Assembly (NCBI GenBank): GCA_036676195.1
Contig: JAKFDK010000099.1
Span: forward strand, 47,248 to 111,247
Source: JAKFDK01 sp036676195
GTDB taxonomy: Bacteria > Bacillota > Sulfobacillia > Symbiobacteriales > ZC4RG38
DNA length: 64,000 nt
Reading direction: 5' to 3'
In this document: positions 44,091-52,515 of the stretch, piece by piece
Layout: the number at the start of each line of letters is the position of its first letter
Position numbering within the stretch: position 1 is the first letter of the stretch
Program-made: the position numbers and the translations under genes
Notes under the pieces: model-generated
The model's input: only the letters and a program-made list of their open reading frames with translations
Database searches by the model: none
Told to the model about the DNA's origin: nothing

Positions 44091-45464
44091 TCACAGACCT
44101 TCCCCACGCACACCCAGGGCGGCCTCCAGTCCCTCGCTGACGGTTTCCACCCCTACGATTTCCATGTTACCCTTCGGCGACTCCTTTTTCAAATTTCCGG
44201 CCGGCAACACGGCGCGCCCAAAGCCCATTTTTTCAGCCTCCCTCAGCCGTTGTTCTACCCGGGAGACAGCCCGCACCTCGCCGGCCAGACCAACCTCACC
44301 GATAACAACGGTCCGCGGGTCCACGGGAATGTTTTTGAAGCTGGAGGCCAGAGCTGCGGCCAGCGCCAGATCAGCGGCGGGCTCGTCAACCCGTACACCG
44401 CCCGCCACTTTCACATAGGCATCATGAGTACCCACCAGCAAACCTACGCGCTTTTCCAACACCGCAAGGATCAGCTGCAAACGGGGGAGCTCCACTCCCG
44501 TGGCGGTGCGGCGGGGATTACTGAAGGCGGTGGCACTGACCAGGGCCTGAACTTCAACCAGCAATGGGCGGGTGCCTTCCAGACATGGAACAACTACTGA
44601 TCCGGCCACTCCTCGGGGCCGCTCTGCCAGGAACAGTTCCGAGGCATTCGGTACCTCGGCCAGGCCGACGTCGCGCATCTCGAAGAGTCCAATTTCGTTG
44701 GTGGACCCAAACCGGTTCTTGACGGCCCGGAGGATGCGAAACTGGGCGTGTTGTTCACCTTCAAAATAAAGGACAGTATCCACAATGTGCTCCAGGACGC
44801 GGGGTCCGGCCAGAACCCCCTCTTTGGTCACATGGCCTACGATGAACACGGCCACATCCCTGGTTTTGGCCAGGCGTAGCAGTTGGGCCGATGCCTCACG
44901 GACCTGGGCCACGCTTCCGGGTGCGCTGGGGAGTTCCGGGCGGAATACCGTTTGAATGGAATCCACAATCAGGACCACAGGCCTGACGGATGCCACGTGC
45001 TGTTCAACCAGATCCAGGTTGGTTTCAGCCAGCACAAACAGTTGTCTGGACAGGGCCCCCAGGCGATCCGCCCGCAGACGGATCTGGCGAGCCGACTCCT
45101 CACCGGACACGTAGAGGACACATCCGACATGTTGGGCGACCGTCTGTGCCAACTGCAGCATCAAGGTTGACTTGCCGATTCCGGGGTCGCCTCCGACCAG
45201 TACGAGGGAACCGGGAACGATCCCTCCGCCCAGTACCCGGTCCAGTTCTCCGGTACCGGAGGGAATGCGTGCCGCATCGGTTGGGTCTACCTCGGCTATG
45301 GCAACCGGCCGTTCGCCGGTGGCAACGCCGACAGGCGCCGCCGTCCTCTGCACGATTTCTTCCACCATGGTGCCCCAGGCGCCACAGCCGGGGCAGCGGC
45401 CTGCCCACTTGGGGGCTTCCGCACCGCAGTCCTGGCAGACAAACACCACCCTGCTCTTGGCCAT
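44091..45464 (-). CDS. radA: DNA repair protein RadA
   Basis: RadA is a RecA-related helicase that promotes branch migration. The 457-residue product has the N-terminal zinc finger CQDCGAEAPKWAGRCPGCG, Walker A GGDPGIGKST, the RadA-specific KNRFG and a C-terminal Lon-protease-like domain (GGVRVDEPAADLALAAALASS). It is followed by disA with a 24-bp gap. Confidence 0.97.
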   Translation of the reverse strand: MAKSRVVFVCQDCGAEAPKWAGRCPGCGAWGTMVEEIVQRTAAPVGVATGERPVAIAEVDPTDAARIPSGTGELDRVLGGGIVPGSLVLVGGDPGIGKSTLMLQLAQTVAQHVGCVLYVSGEESARQIRLRADRLGALSRQLFVLAETNLDLVEQHVASVRPVVLIVDSIQTVFRPELPSAPGSVAQVREASAQLLRLAKTRDVAVFIVGHVTKEGVLAGPRVLEHIVDTVLYFEGEQHAQFRILRAVKNRFGSTNEIGLFEMRDVGLAEVPNASELFLAERPRGVAGSVVVPCLEGTRPLLVEVQALVSATAFSNPRRTATGVELPRLQLILAVLEKRVGLLVGTHDAYVKVAGGVRVDEPAADLALAAALASSFKNIPVDPRTVVIGEVGLAGEVRAVSRVEQRLREAEKMGFGRAVLPAGNLKKESPKGNMEIVGVETVSEGLEAALGVRGEGL

Positions 45465-45552
45465 GTTGCCTCCCCTGCCCGGACCGGCTCTCCACCGAGT
45501 CCGGATGTTCGCAGATTTGCCTGTGGCAGCAGCAATCTCAGCGCAAACCAGC

Positions 45553-45578
45553 GGGGACGGCCTGCTCCAGCCGTCCCC
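45553..45578 (-). terminator. Hairpin after the 112-aa gene
   Basis: GGGGACGG/CCGTCCCC, 8 bp with a 10-base loop, 15 bp beyond the stop of the 112-aa gene on the minus strand, with a weak T-rich tail. It separates that gene from radA. Confidence 0.55.
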
Positions 45579-45593
45579 CGTTTACTTGCCAGG

Positions 45594-45932
45594 TCAGTTC
45601 AGCCGCTCTGTCAGCAACCGGTGAATGCGCAGGATTTCGTCGTAACCTTCGTCTTCTACCAGGGCGAGCAGTTCCTCCCGGTTGTCGGACAGATCCATTT
45701 GCTTATCCTCGACAAGAACCTGTATGCAACCCTGGGCGGCGCCGCGACATTCTTTTATTCTTACGGAGATGCCGTCGGGTGACAGTGGCAGGGTGAAGAC
45801 CTTGCGAAATCTAAATCCGTCACCCTCGGTGGGCGTTGCAATGTCCCAGCCCCTGGCCTGAAGATCGGCGACATCGATCGCCACTTCCCTGGCCAGCGCC
45901 ACAAGCAATGCACGACTAGTTTCCTCTGGCAC
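45594..45932 (-). CDS. Unrecognised 112-aa protein
   Basis: The GTG-started product (preceded by GGGGGTGG) begins MPEETSRALLVALAREVAID. It has a short beta-rich centre (GFRFRKVFTLPLSPDGISVRI) with two cysteines and an acidic C-terminus DEGYDEILRIHRLLTERL. No motif identifies it. It lies between the response regulator and radA. Confidence 0.6.
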   Translation of the reverse strand: MPEETSRALLVALAREVAIDVADLQARGWDIATPTEGDGFRFRKVFTLPLSPDGISVRIKECRGAAQGCIQVLVEDKQMDLSDNREELLALVEDEGYDEILRIHRLLTERLN

Positions 45933-46021
45933 AGTTCCACCCCCTGGTTGCCAATAACTACATGATGTTCCACGGGGATAGGACAGGTTCCTGCCGGTAC
46001 TGGTGTGAGCCGGAACACGCT

Positions 46022-46678
46022 TCAGCCGGTCAATCCGTGTTGTATGGCATAGAGCGCAGCCTGCGCCCGCCCACGTACGTTGAGCTTTTTGAAGATCTTG
46101 CTGGCATGCTGCTTCACGGTTTTTTCGGAGAGGAACAGACTCTGAGCAATGTCCCGGTTGGATGAGCCTTTAACCATCAGGCTCAGGACCTGTAGTTCCC
46201 GCTCGGTCAACAGCGGACGTGATGCGAATGTCGGCTCAACACCCTTGTGGGTGACTGATTCGACCAGCATGCGGGCCATTGCCGGATGAAGCCAGGATTC
46301 ACCACGTGCGGCCGCCCGGACAGCCCAGACCATTTCTTCGACCGGTGAGGTTTTTAGCAGGTATCCCCGCGCCCCTGCCCTCAGGGCCGCGAAGAGAAAG
46401 TCCTTGCTCTCATGACTGGTGAGCATTAACACGGACGTTCGGGGCGACCATTTCAAGATTTCTCTGGTGGCCTCAATCCCATCGGAGTGTAGGTCGGTCC
46501 GACTCAGGCAAATATCCATGAGCACCACGTCAGGATGGACGCGCCGGGCCAGTGAGATCGCCTCTGCGGTGCTGCCTGTGTCTCCCACCACCTCGAAGTC
46601 GGCTTCGTCGCCAATGAGAGTGCGCAGTACTTGGCGCATCAGTTGTTCATCTTCAACGATTAGCACGCTTAGCTTGCT
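46022..46678 (-). CDS. NarL/LuxR-family response regulator
   Basis: The 218-residue product has a receiver domain (VLIVEDEQLM acidic pair, phosphorylation site VVLMDICLS, switch Thr/Ser VLMLTSHES, Lys in YLLKTS) and a LuxR-type HTH (LTERELQVLSLMVKGSSNRDIAQSLFLSEKTVKQHASKIF). GTG at 46678 follows GGGGGTGAT. No histidine kinase is adjacent, so it is an orphan; the partner and regulon are unknown. Confidence 0.92.
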   Translation of the reverse strand, partial: SKLSVLIVEDEQLMRQVLRTLIGDEADFEVVGDTGSTAEAISLARRVHPDVVLMDICLSRTDLHSDGIEATREILKWSPRTSVLMLTSHESKDFLFAALRAGARGYLLKTSPVEEMVWAVRAAARGESWLHPAMARMLVESVTHKGVEPTFASRPLLTERELQVLSLMVKGSSNRDIAQSLFLSEKTVKQHASKIFKKLNVRGRAQAALYAIQHGLTG

Positions 46679-46802
46679 CACCTGAGCATCACCCCCAGTT
46701 ACACGCGCCACTTACGTGCTAATTGTCAATCTTTTCGACACGCAGTTTCTTTCTTCCTCCAAACTTCTCAGTCAAGTTTTAATGTGCAGGTAACATGAAA
46801 AG

Positions 46803-46827
46803 GGTACCGGGGGGATGCCCCGGTACC
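46803..46827 (-). terminator. Terminator after clpC
   Basis: GGTACCGGGG/CCCCGGTACC, a perfect 10-bp stem with a 5-base loop, 16 bp past the clpC stop and followed by CTTTTC on the minus strand. It ends the ctsR operon. Confidence 0.85.
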
Positions 46828-46842
46828 GCTGGTCGACGATTT

Positions 46843-49332
46843 CTAGGCGTTGGCCTTAGCCGGTTCCTTTGGCGGTGCCGGCGGGGTCGATTTCTTGCTG
46901 AACGTCAGCTTGTCGTCTTCAGCACTGAAATCGATGACGATGGTGTCGCCCATCTTGAAGGTGCCCCTGAGCATCTCTTCGGAGAGCGGGTCCTCCACCA
47001 GCCTCTGGATGGCCCGGCGGAGCGGACGGGCTCCATACTGTGGGTCGTAACCTTCCTTGACCAGCTTGGTGAGGGCCGGGTCCGTGATCTCGACCCGGAT
47101 CTCGTTGTCTTTCAGCCGGTCAGTCACCTTGCGGACCTCCAGCCCGACGATGCTGCGCAGGTGGTCTTCGTTCAGGCTGTGGAAGATGATGGTTTCATCG
47201 ATCCGGTTCAGGAATTCGGGCCGGAAGACCCGCCTGACCTCGTCCATCACCCGGCGCTTCATTTCGTCGTATTCTTTCTGCTCGTTCTCACTGCCGGCGG
47301 TGAAGCCCATGCGCTTGTCGCCCTTGATGGCGTGGGCGCCGGCGTTGGAGGTCATGATCAGTACCGTATTGCGGAAGTCCACCGTGCGGCCCTTGGCGTC
47401 CGTGAGGCGGCCGTCTTCCAGCACCTGAAGCAGGATATTGAAGACTTCCGGGTGTGCCTTTTCAATTTCGTCCAGGAGCACCACCGAATAAGGCCGGCGG
47501 CGTACCGCTTCGGTGAGCTGGCCCCCTTCTTCATAGCCAACATATCCGGGCGGCGCCCCCACAAGGCGGCTGGTGGTATGCCGTTCCATATACTCGGACA
47601 TGTCAATGCGGATCATGGCGTCGTCATCGCCGAACAGGGCCTTGGCCAGAGCTCTGGCCAGGTGGGTCTTGCCGGTGCCGGTCGGACCCAGGAAGATAAA
47701 GCTGCCGATGGGCCGCTTCGGATCCTTGAGGCCAGCACGGGCCCGGCGGATGGCTCGGGCGGTGGCCTTGACGGCCTCGTCCTGACCCACCACTTCCTCA
47801 TGCATGATCTCCTCAAGCTTGAGCAGCCGTTCAGACTCCTCCATCGCCAGCCGTGCCACCGGAATGCCAGTCCAGGAACTGACGATGGCGGCAATGTCTT
47901 CTTCAACAACCGTGCTCTTGGAGGTGACCTTTTTCTGCTGCCAGTCGGCGCGAATCCGCTCTAATTCATCCTTGAGCTTCTGCTCCCTGTCACGCAGTCG
48001 GGCCGCCTTCTCAAACTCCTGGCCCTGAACTGCCGCTTCCTTTTCCTTGCGGACCTCCTCGAGTTTCTGTTCCTGCTCCTTCAGATCGGGGGGGGCAACG
48101 AAAGTCCGCAGGCGCACCCGCGAGGCGGCCTCGTCGATCAGGTCAACCGCCTTGTCAGGCAGGAAGCGGTCGCTGACATAGCGGCTGGACAACTTGACAG
48201 CGCTTTCAATAGCGTCGTCGGTGATTTCGACCCGGTGGTGAGCCTCGTAACGGTCACGCAGGCCCTTGAGAATGGCAATGGAATCCTCGATGGAAGGTTC
48301 CTCGACCATAATGGGCTGGAAGCGCCGCTCCAGCGCCGCATCCTTTTCTACGTGCTTGCGGTATTCGTCAATGGTGGTGGCCCCGATCGCCTGCATTTCG
48401 CCGCGGGCCAGGGCGGGTTTGAGGATGTTGGAGGCGTCAATGGCACCCTCGGCGGCACCAGCGCCGATGATTGTATGCATCTCGTCGATGAACATAATCA
48501 CGTTGCCAGCCTGACGAATTTCTTCCATTACTTTCTTCAGGCGCTCTTCAAATTCTCCGCGATATTTAGAACCGGCCACCAGGGAGGCCAGGTCAAGGGC
48601 AACCACGCGCTTGTCCTTCAGGAGTTCGGGGACCCGGGCCTCGGTGATCCGCTGGGCCAGGCCTTCCACGATGGCTGTCTTGCCCACGCCCGGTTCGCCG
48701 ATCAGGCACGGGTTGTTCTTGGTCCGCCGGCTGAGGATCTGGACTACCCGTTCGATTTCTTTCTCCCGCCCGATGACCGGGTCGAGCTTACCCTCCCGAG
48801 CCATGTTGGTCAGGTCCCGACCAAACTGATCCAGGGTGCTGGTCGTCGTCTTGGTCTTGGCCTTTGGGGGAGATCCGGTCTGGCCAGGGTGCGGAACACC
48901 GCCCAGCAGATGAATGACCTGGTTACGGACACGCTCCAGATCAGCACCCAGATTCTGCAGGACCTGGGCGGCCACGCCTTCGCCCTCACGAATCAAGCCA
49001 AGCAGAATGTGTTCGGTGCCAACATAGTTGTGGCCAAGCAACCGTGCCTCTTCGATGGCGAGTTCAACCATGACCTTTTTGGCACGGGGGGTGAAACCGA
49101 TCTCGCCCCGGGCGTTAGCGGTACCCTTGCCAATCATTTTTTCAACTTCTGCCCGTACCTGCTCCAGGCTGATGCCCAGAGACTGGAGCGCCTTGGCGGC
49201 AATCCCTTCCCCTTCCCGGATCAGGCCGAGGAGCAAATGTTCTGTTCCCACGTAATCGTAATTAAGCCGGCGGGCTTCGTCCTGGGCCAGGACAATGACC
49301 CGTTGGGCCCGCTCGGTATACCGGCTAAACAT
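46843..49332 (-). CDS. clpC: ATP-dependent Clp protease ATPase subunit ClpC
   Basis: ClpC unfolds substrates for ClpP. The 829-residue product has an N-domain of two Clp-N repeats (MFSRYTERAQRVIVLAQDEA, each with a GTEH motif), Walker A1 GEPGVGKTA, a UVR-containing middle domain and Walker A2 GPTGTGKTH. GTEH glutamates correspond to the pair that binds phosphoarginine in B. subtilis ClpC. AAAGGAGG precedes ATG. It is the last gene of the ctsR operon. Confidence 0.98.
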   Translation of the reverse strand: MFSRYTERAQRVIVLAQDEARRLNYDYVGTEHLLLGLIREGEGIAAKALQSLGISLEQVRAEVEKMIGKGTANARGEIGFTPRAKKVMVELAIEEARLLGHNYVGTEHILLGLIREGEGVAAQVLQNLGADLERVRNQVIHLLGGVPHPGQTGSPPKAKTKTTTSTLDQFGRDLTNMAREGKLDPVIGREKEIERVVQILSRRTKNNPCLIGEPGVGKTAIVEGLAQRITEARVPELLKDKRVVALDLASLVAGSKYRGEFEERLKKVMEEIRQAGNVIMFIDEMHTIIGAGAAEGAIDASNILKPALARGEMQAIGATTIDEYRKHVEKDAALERRFQPIMVEEPSIEDSIAILKGLRDRYEAHHRVEITDDAIESAVKLSSRYVSDRFLPDKAVDLIDEAASRVRLRTFVAPPDLKEQEQKLEEVRKEKEAAVQGQEFEKAARLRDREQKLKDELERIRADWQQKKVTSKSTVVEEDIAAIVSSWTGIPVARLAMEESERLLKLEEIMHEEVVGQDEAVKATARAIRRARAGLKDPKRPIGSFIFLGPTGTGKTHLARALAKALFGDDDAMIRIDMSEYMERHTTSRLVGAPPGYVGYEEGGQLTEAVRRRPYSVVLLDEIEKAHPEVFNILLQVLEDGRLTDAKGRTVDFRNTVLIMTSNAGAHAIKGDKRMGFTAGSENEQKEYDEMKRRVMDEVRRVFRPEFLNRIDETIIFHSLNEDHLRSIVGLEVRKVTDRLKDNEIRVEITDPALTKLVKEGYDPQYGARPLRRAIQRLVEDPLSEEMLRGTFKMGDTIVIDFSAEDDKLTFSKKSTPPAPPKEPAKANA

Positions 49333-49479
49333 ACCGGAAGCCTCCTTTTCTTGGCCGTTTCGGAGAGCAATCCCTCTACCTTGTGTTGCGCAGTTGTTGT
49401 TGTAACCATACGAGCGTTGTGCGTGTTTCAGTGGGCACCCGCCAGGAGCGGGCCGCCAGGGTTATCAAGGATGTCTCCC

Positions 49480-50148
49480 TTACGTGCGCCGGCGTAGTTC
49501 TTCCCGAGCCCAATCCAGGGTGACGCCCCGGGTGGCGAGCACCTCAGCGGCCCGGCCCTTGCCAAAGCGCAGGATCCCCAGAAGCAGGTGTTCTGTGCCA
49601 ATATGGTCATCGCCCAGGCTGGCGGCTTCCTCGGCGGCCAGCGGCAAGACCTGGCGCAGCAGGCGTTCGGTATACGGCAGATCACCGGCGGGGGGCGGCG
49701 CCTTGGCCAGAACAGGAGTGACACTGGCCAGGATCCAGTTGCGCACGTCTTCCGGCGCCGTGTTGTAAGCGTGCAGGCAGCGGGCAGGGAGCCCCTCGCG
49801 GTCCTTTAGCAGAGCCAGAAGGATATGTTCGGTTCCCACGTAGTTGTGACCAAGTTGGCGGGCAACGGCCAGGGCGTCTTCAGTCAAAATCTGAATGGCC
49901 CGGGGGGTAAACTCTGGCTCATGCCGGGCAGCACCGTCACCCGTACCGATTAACTGCTCCATCTGGGTCCGTGCCTGGCCGAGGTCCAGCCCGAAATTTT
50001 GCAGGGCGACGGCGGCCAGTCCGTTGCCTTCACCGATCAGTCCCAGGAACAGATGCCCGGTGTCCACATTGGGCCAAAGCAGGCGGCTCGCCTCTTCCTT
50101 GGCAAGGTTGATCGCCTTCTGGGCTCGCTCAGTGTACTGGCTGAACAC
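49480..50148 (-). CDS. Stand-alone Clp-N repeat protein
   Basis: This 222-residue protein has no ATPase domain. GTG at 50148 gives VFSQYTERAQKAINLAKEEA, aligned with the start of ClpC. It contains three Clp-N repeats. Repeat 1 is residues 3-70, where GTEH has become DTGH; repeat 2 is 80-145 with VGTEHILLALL; repeat 3 is 165-222 with IGTEHLLLGIL. The second and third keep the Glu that binds phosphoarginine in ClpC. It lies between mcsB and clpC in the same orientation. An adaptor, decoy or substrate scaffold role is inference. Confidence 0.9.
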   Translation of the reverse strand: MFSQYTERAQKAINLAKEEASRLLWPNVDTGHLFLGLIGEGNGLAAVALQNFGLDLGQARTQMEQLIGTGDGAARHEPEFTPRAIQILTEDALAVARQLGHNYVGTEHILLALLKDREGLPARCLHAYNTAPEDVRNWILASVTPVLAKAPPPAGDLPYTERLLRQVLPLAAEEAASLGDDHIGTEHLLLGILRFGKGRAAEVLATRGVTLDWAREELRRRT

Positions 50149-50177
50149 GGGCTTCACCCCCACCGGTAGGAACTTCG

Positions 50178-51242
50178 CTAGGAAGCGATCAGCCGCTGAC
50201 GAATCAACGAGGCACGGCGTACGTCACGCTCGAAGGGATTCAGTTCTTTGCCGGCCATTTTCTGCAAAAAGGCCGGGCGAGTGACCACCAACAGTTCATT
50301 CAAGGTGGTGTGGCTGACGTTACCCACCAGCCCCAGGTCCACCCCCAGCCGTACGTCGGACAGGAGCCGCATGCATTCCTCGGAGGTCATGATGTGGGCT
50401 CCGCAGAGAACTCCGTACGCCCGACCGATCCGATCTTCAAGCTGCGCTTTCATTTGCCGGGTCAGATGCTCCCTGGCCTTGCGCTCGTGCTCGATGACCT
50501 GGTGCACGACCCCGGTCAGGTTGGCAGTGATATCTTCCTCGGCCCGGCCGAGAGAAATCTGATTGCTTATTTGATAAATGTTGCCCAAGGCTTCGGTGCC
50601 TTCGCCAAAGTAGCCACGGACCGCCAGGCCGAACTGTCCGAGGGTATTGAACAACCGTCCCGACTGGTTGGTAAGAACCAATGCCGGCAGATGAACCATG
50701 ACGGAAGCCCGCAACCCGGTACCCACGTTGGTGGGGCAGGCGGTCAGGTAGCCCCGGGTCTGGTGAAAGGCGTAGGATAGCTTTGCCTCAAAGGCATCGT
50801 CAACCTTGGAAGCCGTGCTCCACGCCTCTTCGAGGTTCAGTCCGGGGGTGAGAATCTGGACACGCAGGTGATCTTCTTCGTTCACCATGATACTGGTTGA
50901 TTCATTTTCTGAGATGGCCACAGCTTTGCCACGGGCATCCTGGGCCAGGGCAGGACTGATCAGGTGTTTTTCCACCAGGACCTGCCGCTCCAGCGGCGGT
51001 GCTTCAGCCAAACGGTACAATTCCACCGTGGGTGTAATGCCCATCAGGTTGACTTCCCGCACCCCAAGCTCCACTTTGTTGATAATCTCCACAGCCTGGG
51101 GCTCCGCCAGCAGGTGGGGGAAAGCGTAACCCTCCAGATTGCGGGCCAGCCTGATCCGCGAGGACAGGACGACATCGGTCTGTGGGCCATCCCCCTCCAT
51201 CCACCTGGTAAGGGCCTGGTTGACCACTTTATTCCACGGCAT
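50178..51242 (-). CDS. mcsB: Protein arginine kinase McsB
   Basis: McsB phosphorylates arginines, marking proteins for ClpCP. The 354-residue product starts at ATG 51242 (MPWNKVVNQALTRWMEG) and has the phosphagen-kinase-like SSRIRLARNLEGY, NEEDHLRVQIL and TNVGTGLRASVMVHLPAL. It overlaps mcsA by 14 bases and precedes the Clp-N gene. The YwlE phosphatase gene is not in this window. Confidence 0.97.
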   Translation of the reverse strand: MPWNKVVNQALTRWMEGDGPQTDVVLSSRIRLARNLEGYAFPHLLAEPQAVEIINKVELGVREVNLMGITPTVELYRLAEAPPLERQVLVEKHLISPALAQDARGKAVAISENESTSIMVNEEDHLRVQILTPGLNLEEAWSTASKVDDAFEAKLSYAFHQTRGYLTACPTNVGTGLRASVMVHLPALVLTNQSGRLFNTLGQFGLAVRGYFGEGTEALGNIYQISNQISLGRAEEDITANLTGVVHQVIEHERKAREHLTRQMKAQLEDRIGRAYGVLCGAHIMTSEECMRLLSDVRLGVDLGLVGNVSHTTLNELLVVTRPAFLQKMAGKELNPFERDVRRASLIRQRLIAS

Positions 51243-51783
51243 TGGCCTCGCCCCCTGCCTTAACCCGCTGCTCAAGTTCCTTAATTCGGTCACGGATCTG
51301 GGCAGCTTTTTCAAATTCCTCGTGGGCCACTGCCCGCTGCAAGTCGTTCTTGAGTTGCACCAGTTCCTTGCGCAGCCGCAGGACACCGCCGGTACGTTTG
51401 GGCGCCTTACCCTGGTGCTGGTCCGACCCCTGCACCCGCCGCAGCAGCGGCGTCAGTTCGCCGTCGAAGGTATCGTAGCATTGCCCGCAGCCCATGAAAC
51501 CATGCTCTTTAAAGCGGCGGAAGGTCATTCCGCAGCTTGGGCAACGCGACTCACTTCCGGTGGGCCGTGGCGAGGGGGTGACCACGCCCCAGGTGTCACT
51601 TTCCAGCAGGCTGGACAGGAGCTGCTGCAGGGAGAAGTTTGGGAACCCGAAGGCTCCCTCGACGGCGCCCTGCCCATGCTCACGGGCACACTGGTCGCAG
51701 AGGTGCCGCTCTTCCCGCTGGTTATTGACTTGTTTCACAATGTGGACGGTGGCTGGCCGCTGGCCACAGTTCTCACACAACAC
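51229..51783 (-). CDS. mcsA: McsB activator McsA
   Basis: McsA activates McsB. The 184-residue product begins at GTG behind AAGGGAGG and carries two zinc clusters (CENC...CDQC and CPSC...CGQC) and a C-terminal UVR motif (VAHEEFEKAAQIRDRIKELEQ). Length and layout are normal. It lies between ctsR and mcsB. Confidence 0.96.
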   Translation of the reverse strand: MLCENCGQRPATVHIVKQVNNQREERHLCDQCAREHGQGAVEGAFGFPNFSLQQLLSSLLESDTWGVVTPSPRPTGSESRCPSCGMTFRRFKEHGFMGCGQCYDTFDGELTPLLRRVQGSDQHQGKAPKRTGGVLRLRKELVQLKNDLQRAVAHEEFEKAAQIRDRIKELEQRVKAGGEANAVE

Positions 51784-51860
51784 AGGGAGTACCTCCCTTC
51801 TGCAATTTCATCTCTCTGTTCGGGTGGCTGCTTTGGACTTTCCACGGCTGTGTGCCATGG

Positions 51861-52316
51861 TTAAAACCGCAGCAGCGCCAGGAGCATGGCTTTCAGGAGA
51901 CTGGCCCGGAGGATATCACGCAGGGGCAGGTCTACGGCAATGGTTTCTCGGGCAACCGCGGCTGCCATCATGGCCCGTTCCCGGGGGGTGATAATACCCT
52001 CTTCCTGCAGCCGGGCGATGACGCCTTCGGATCCGTCCTGGGAAATCTGGTCGCCAATACTCCCCTGGATCAGGTTGCGCAAATGATGGGGTTCCAAGTT
52101 CAGCCGAATCAGTCGGATGTATCCACCGCCGCCCCGCCGGCTCTCCACCAGGTAGCCGCGTTCCGGGGTAAAGCGAGTGGCCAGCACGTAGTTGATCTGG
52201 GACGGGGCGCAGTTGAACCGTTCGGCCAGTTCACTGCGCTGCACCTCCAGGGTGCCCGCCCGTTGCTGGAGCAAGACCTTGAGATGCTCCTCGATAAAAT
52301 CGCAAAGGTTGGGCAA
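51861..52316 (-). CDS. ctsR: Class III heat-shock repressor CtsR
   Basis: CtsR represses clp genes by binding a tandem heptad. The 151-residue product starts at TTG behind GGGAGGG and has a winged-helix domain (ELAERFNCAPSQINYVLATRFTPERGY, then ESRRGGGGYIRLIRL with the glycine-rich wing) and a helical C-domain. It is the first gene of ctsR-mcsA-mcsB-clpN-clpC and has a CtsR operator upstream. Confidence 0.97.
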   Translation of the reverse strand: MPNLCDFIEEHLKVLLQQRAGTLEVQRSELAERFNCAPSQINYVLATRFTPERGYLVESRRGGGGYIRLIRLNLEPHHLRNLIQGSIGDQISQDGSEGVIARLQEEGIITPRERAMMAAAVARETIAVDLPLRDILRASLLKAMLLALLRF

Positions 52317-52367
52317 GCCAGGATCCCTCCCGCACAGGGCGTGTCGGTCTGCAGGCTCGTGTTCGAT

Positions 52368-52384
52368 GTTGACTTTCTTTGACT
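52368..52384 (-). promoter_or_regulatory. CtsR operator
   Basis: AGTCAAA-GAA-AGTCAAC on the minus strand is the tandem heptad with 3-bp spacing recognised by CtsR (consensus (A/G)GTCAAA). It begins about eleven bases downstream of the -10 of the ctsR promoter, so binding would block initiation. Confidence 0.88.
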
Positions 52385-52394
52385 TTCACTTCTT

Positions 52395-52423
52395 ATTGTA
52401 GCCTATGAATTCAACCGCAGCAA
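52395..52423 (-). promoter_or_regulatory. Promoter of the ctsR operon
   Basis: TTGCTG (52418-52423), a 17-bp spacer and TACAAT (52395-52400) on the minus strand, about 80 bp upstream of the ctsR start and directly before the CtsR operator. Confidence 0.75.
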
Positions 52424-52515
52424 AACGTACTGGCAGACGGAAACAGCAGCTTTTCCCTGACTACTCGCCTTCAATGGGGTTCGGCTCGCTCTTTCGCGTC
52501 CGCACGCAGCCGCAC

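Noticed and set aside
46679..46760. Promoter for the response regulator
   Set aside because: TTGACA and TTGACT hexamers occur but neither has a fitting -10 at 16-18 bp, so no promoter was called.
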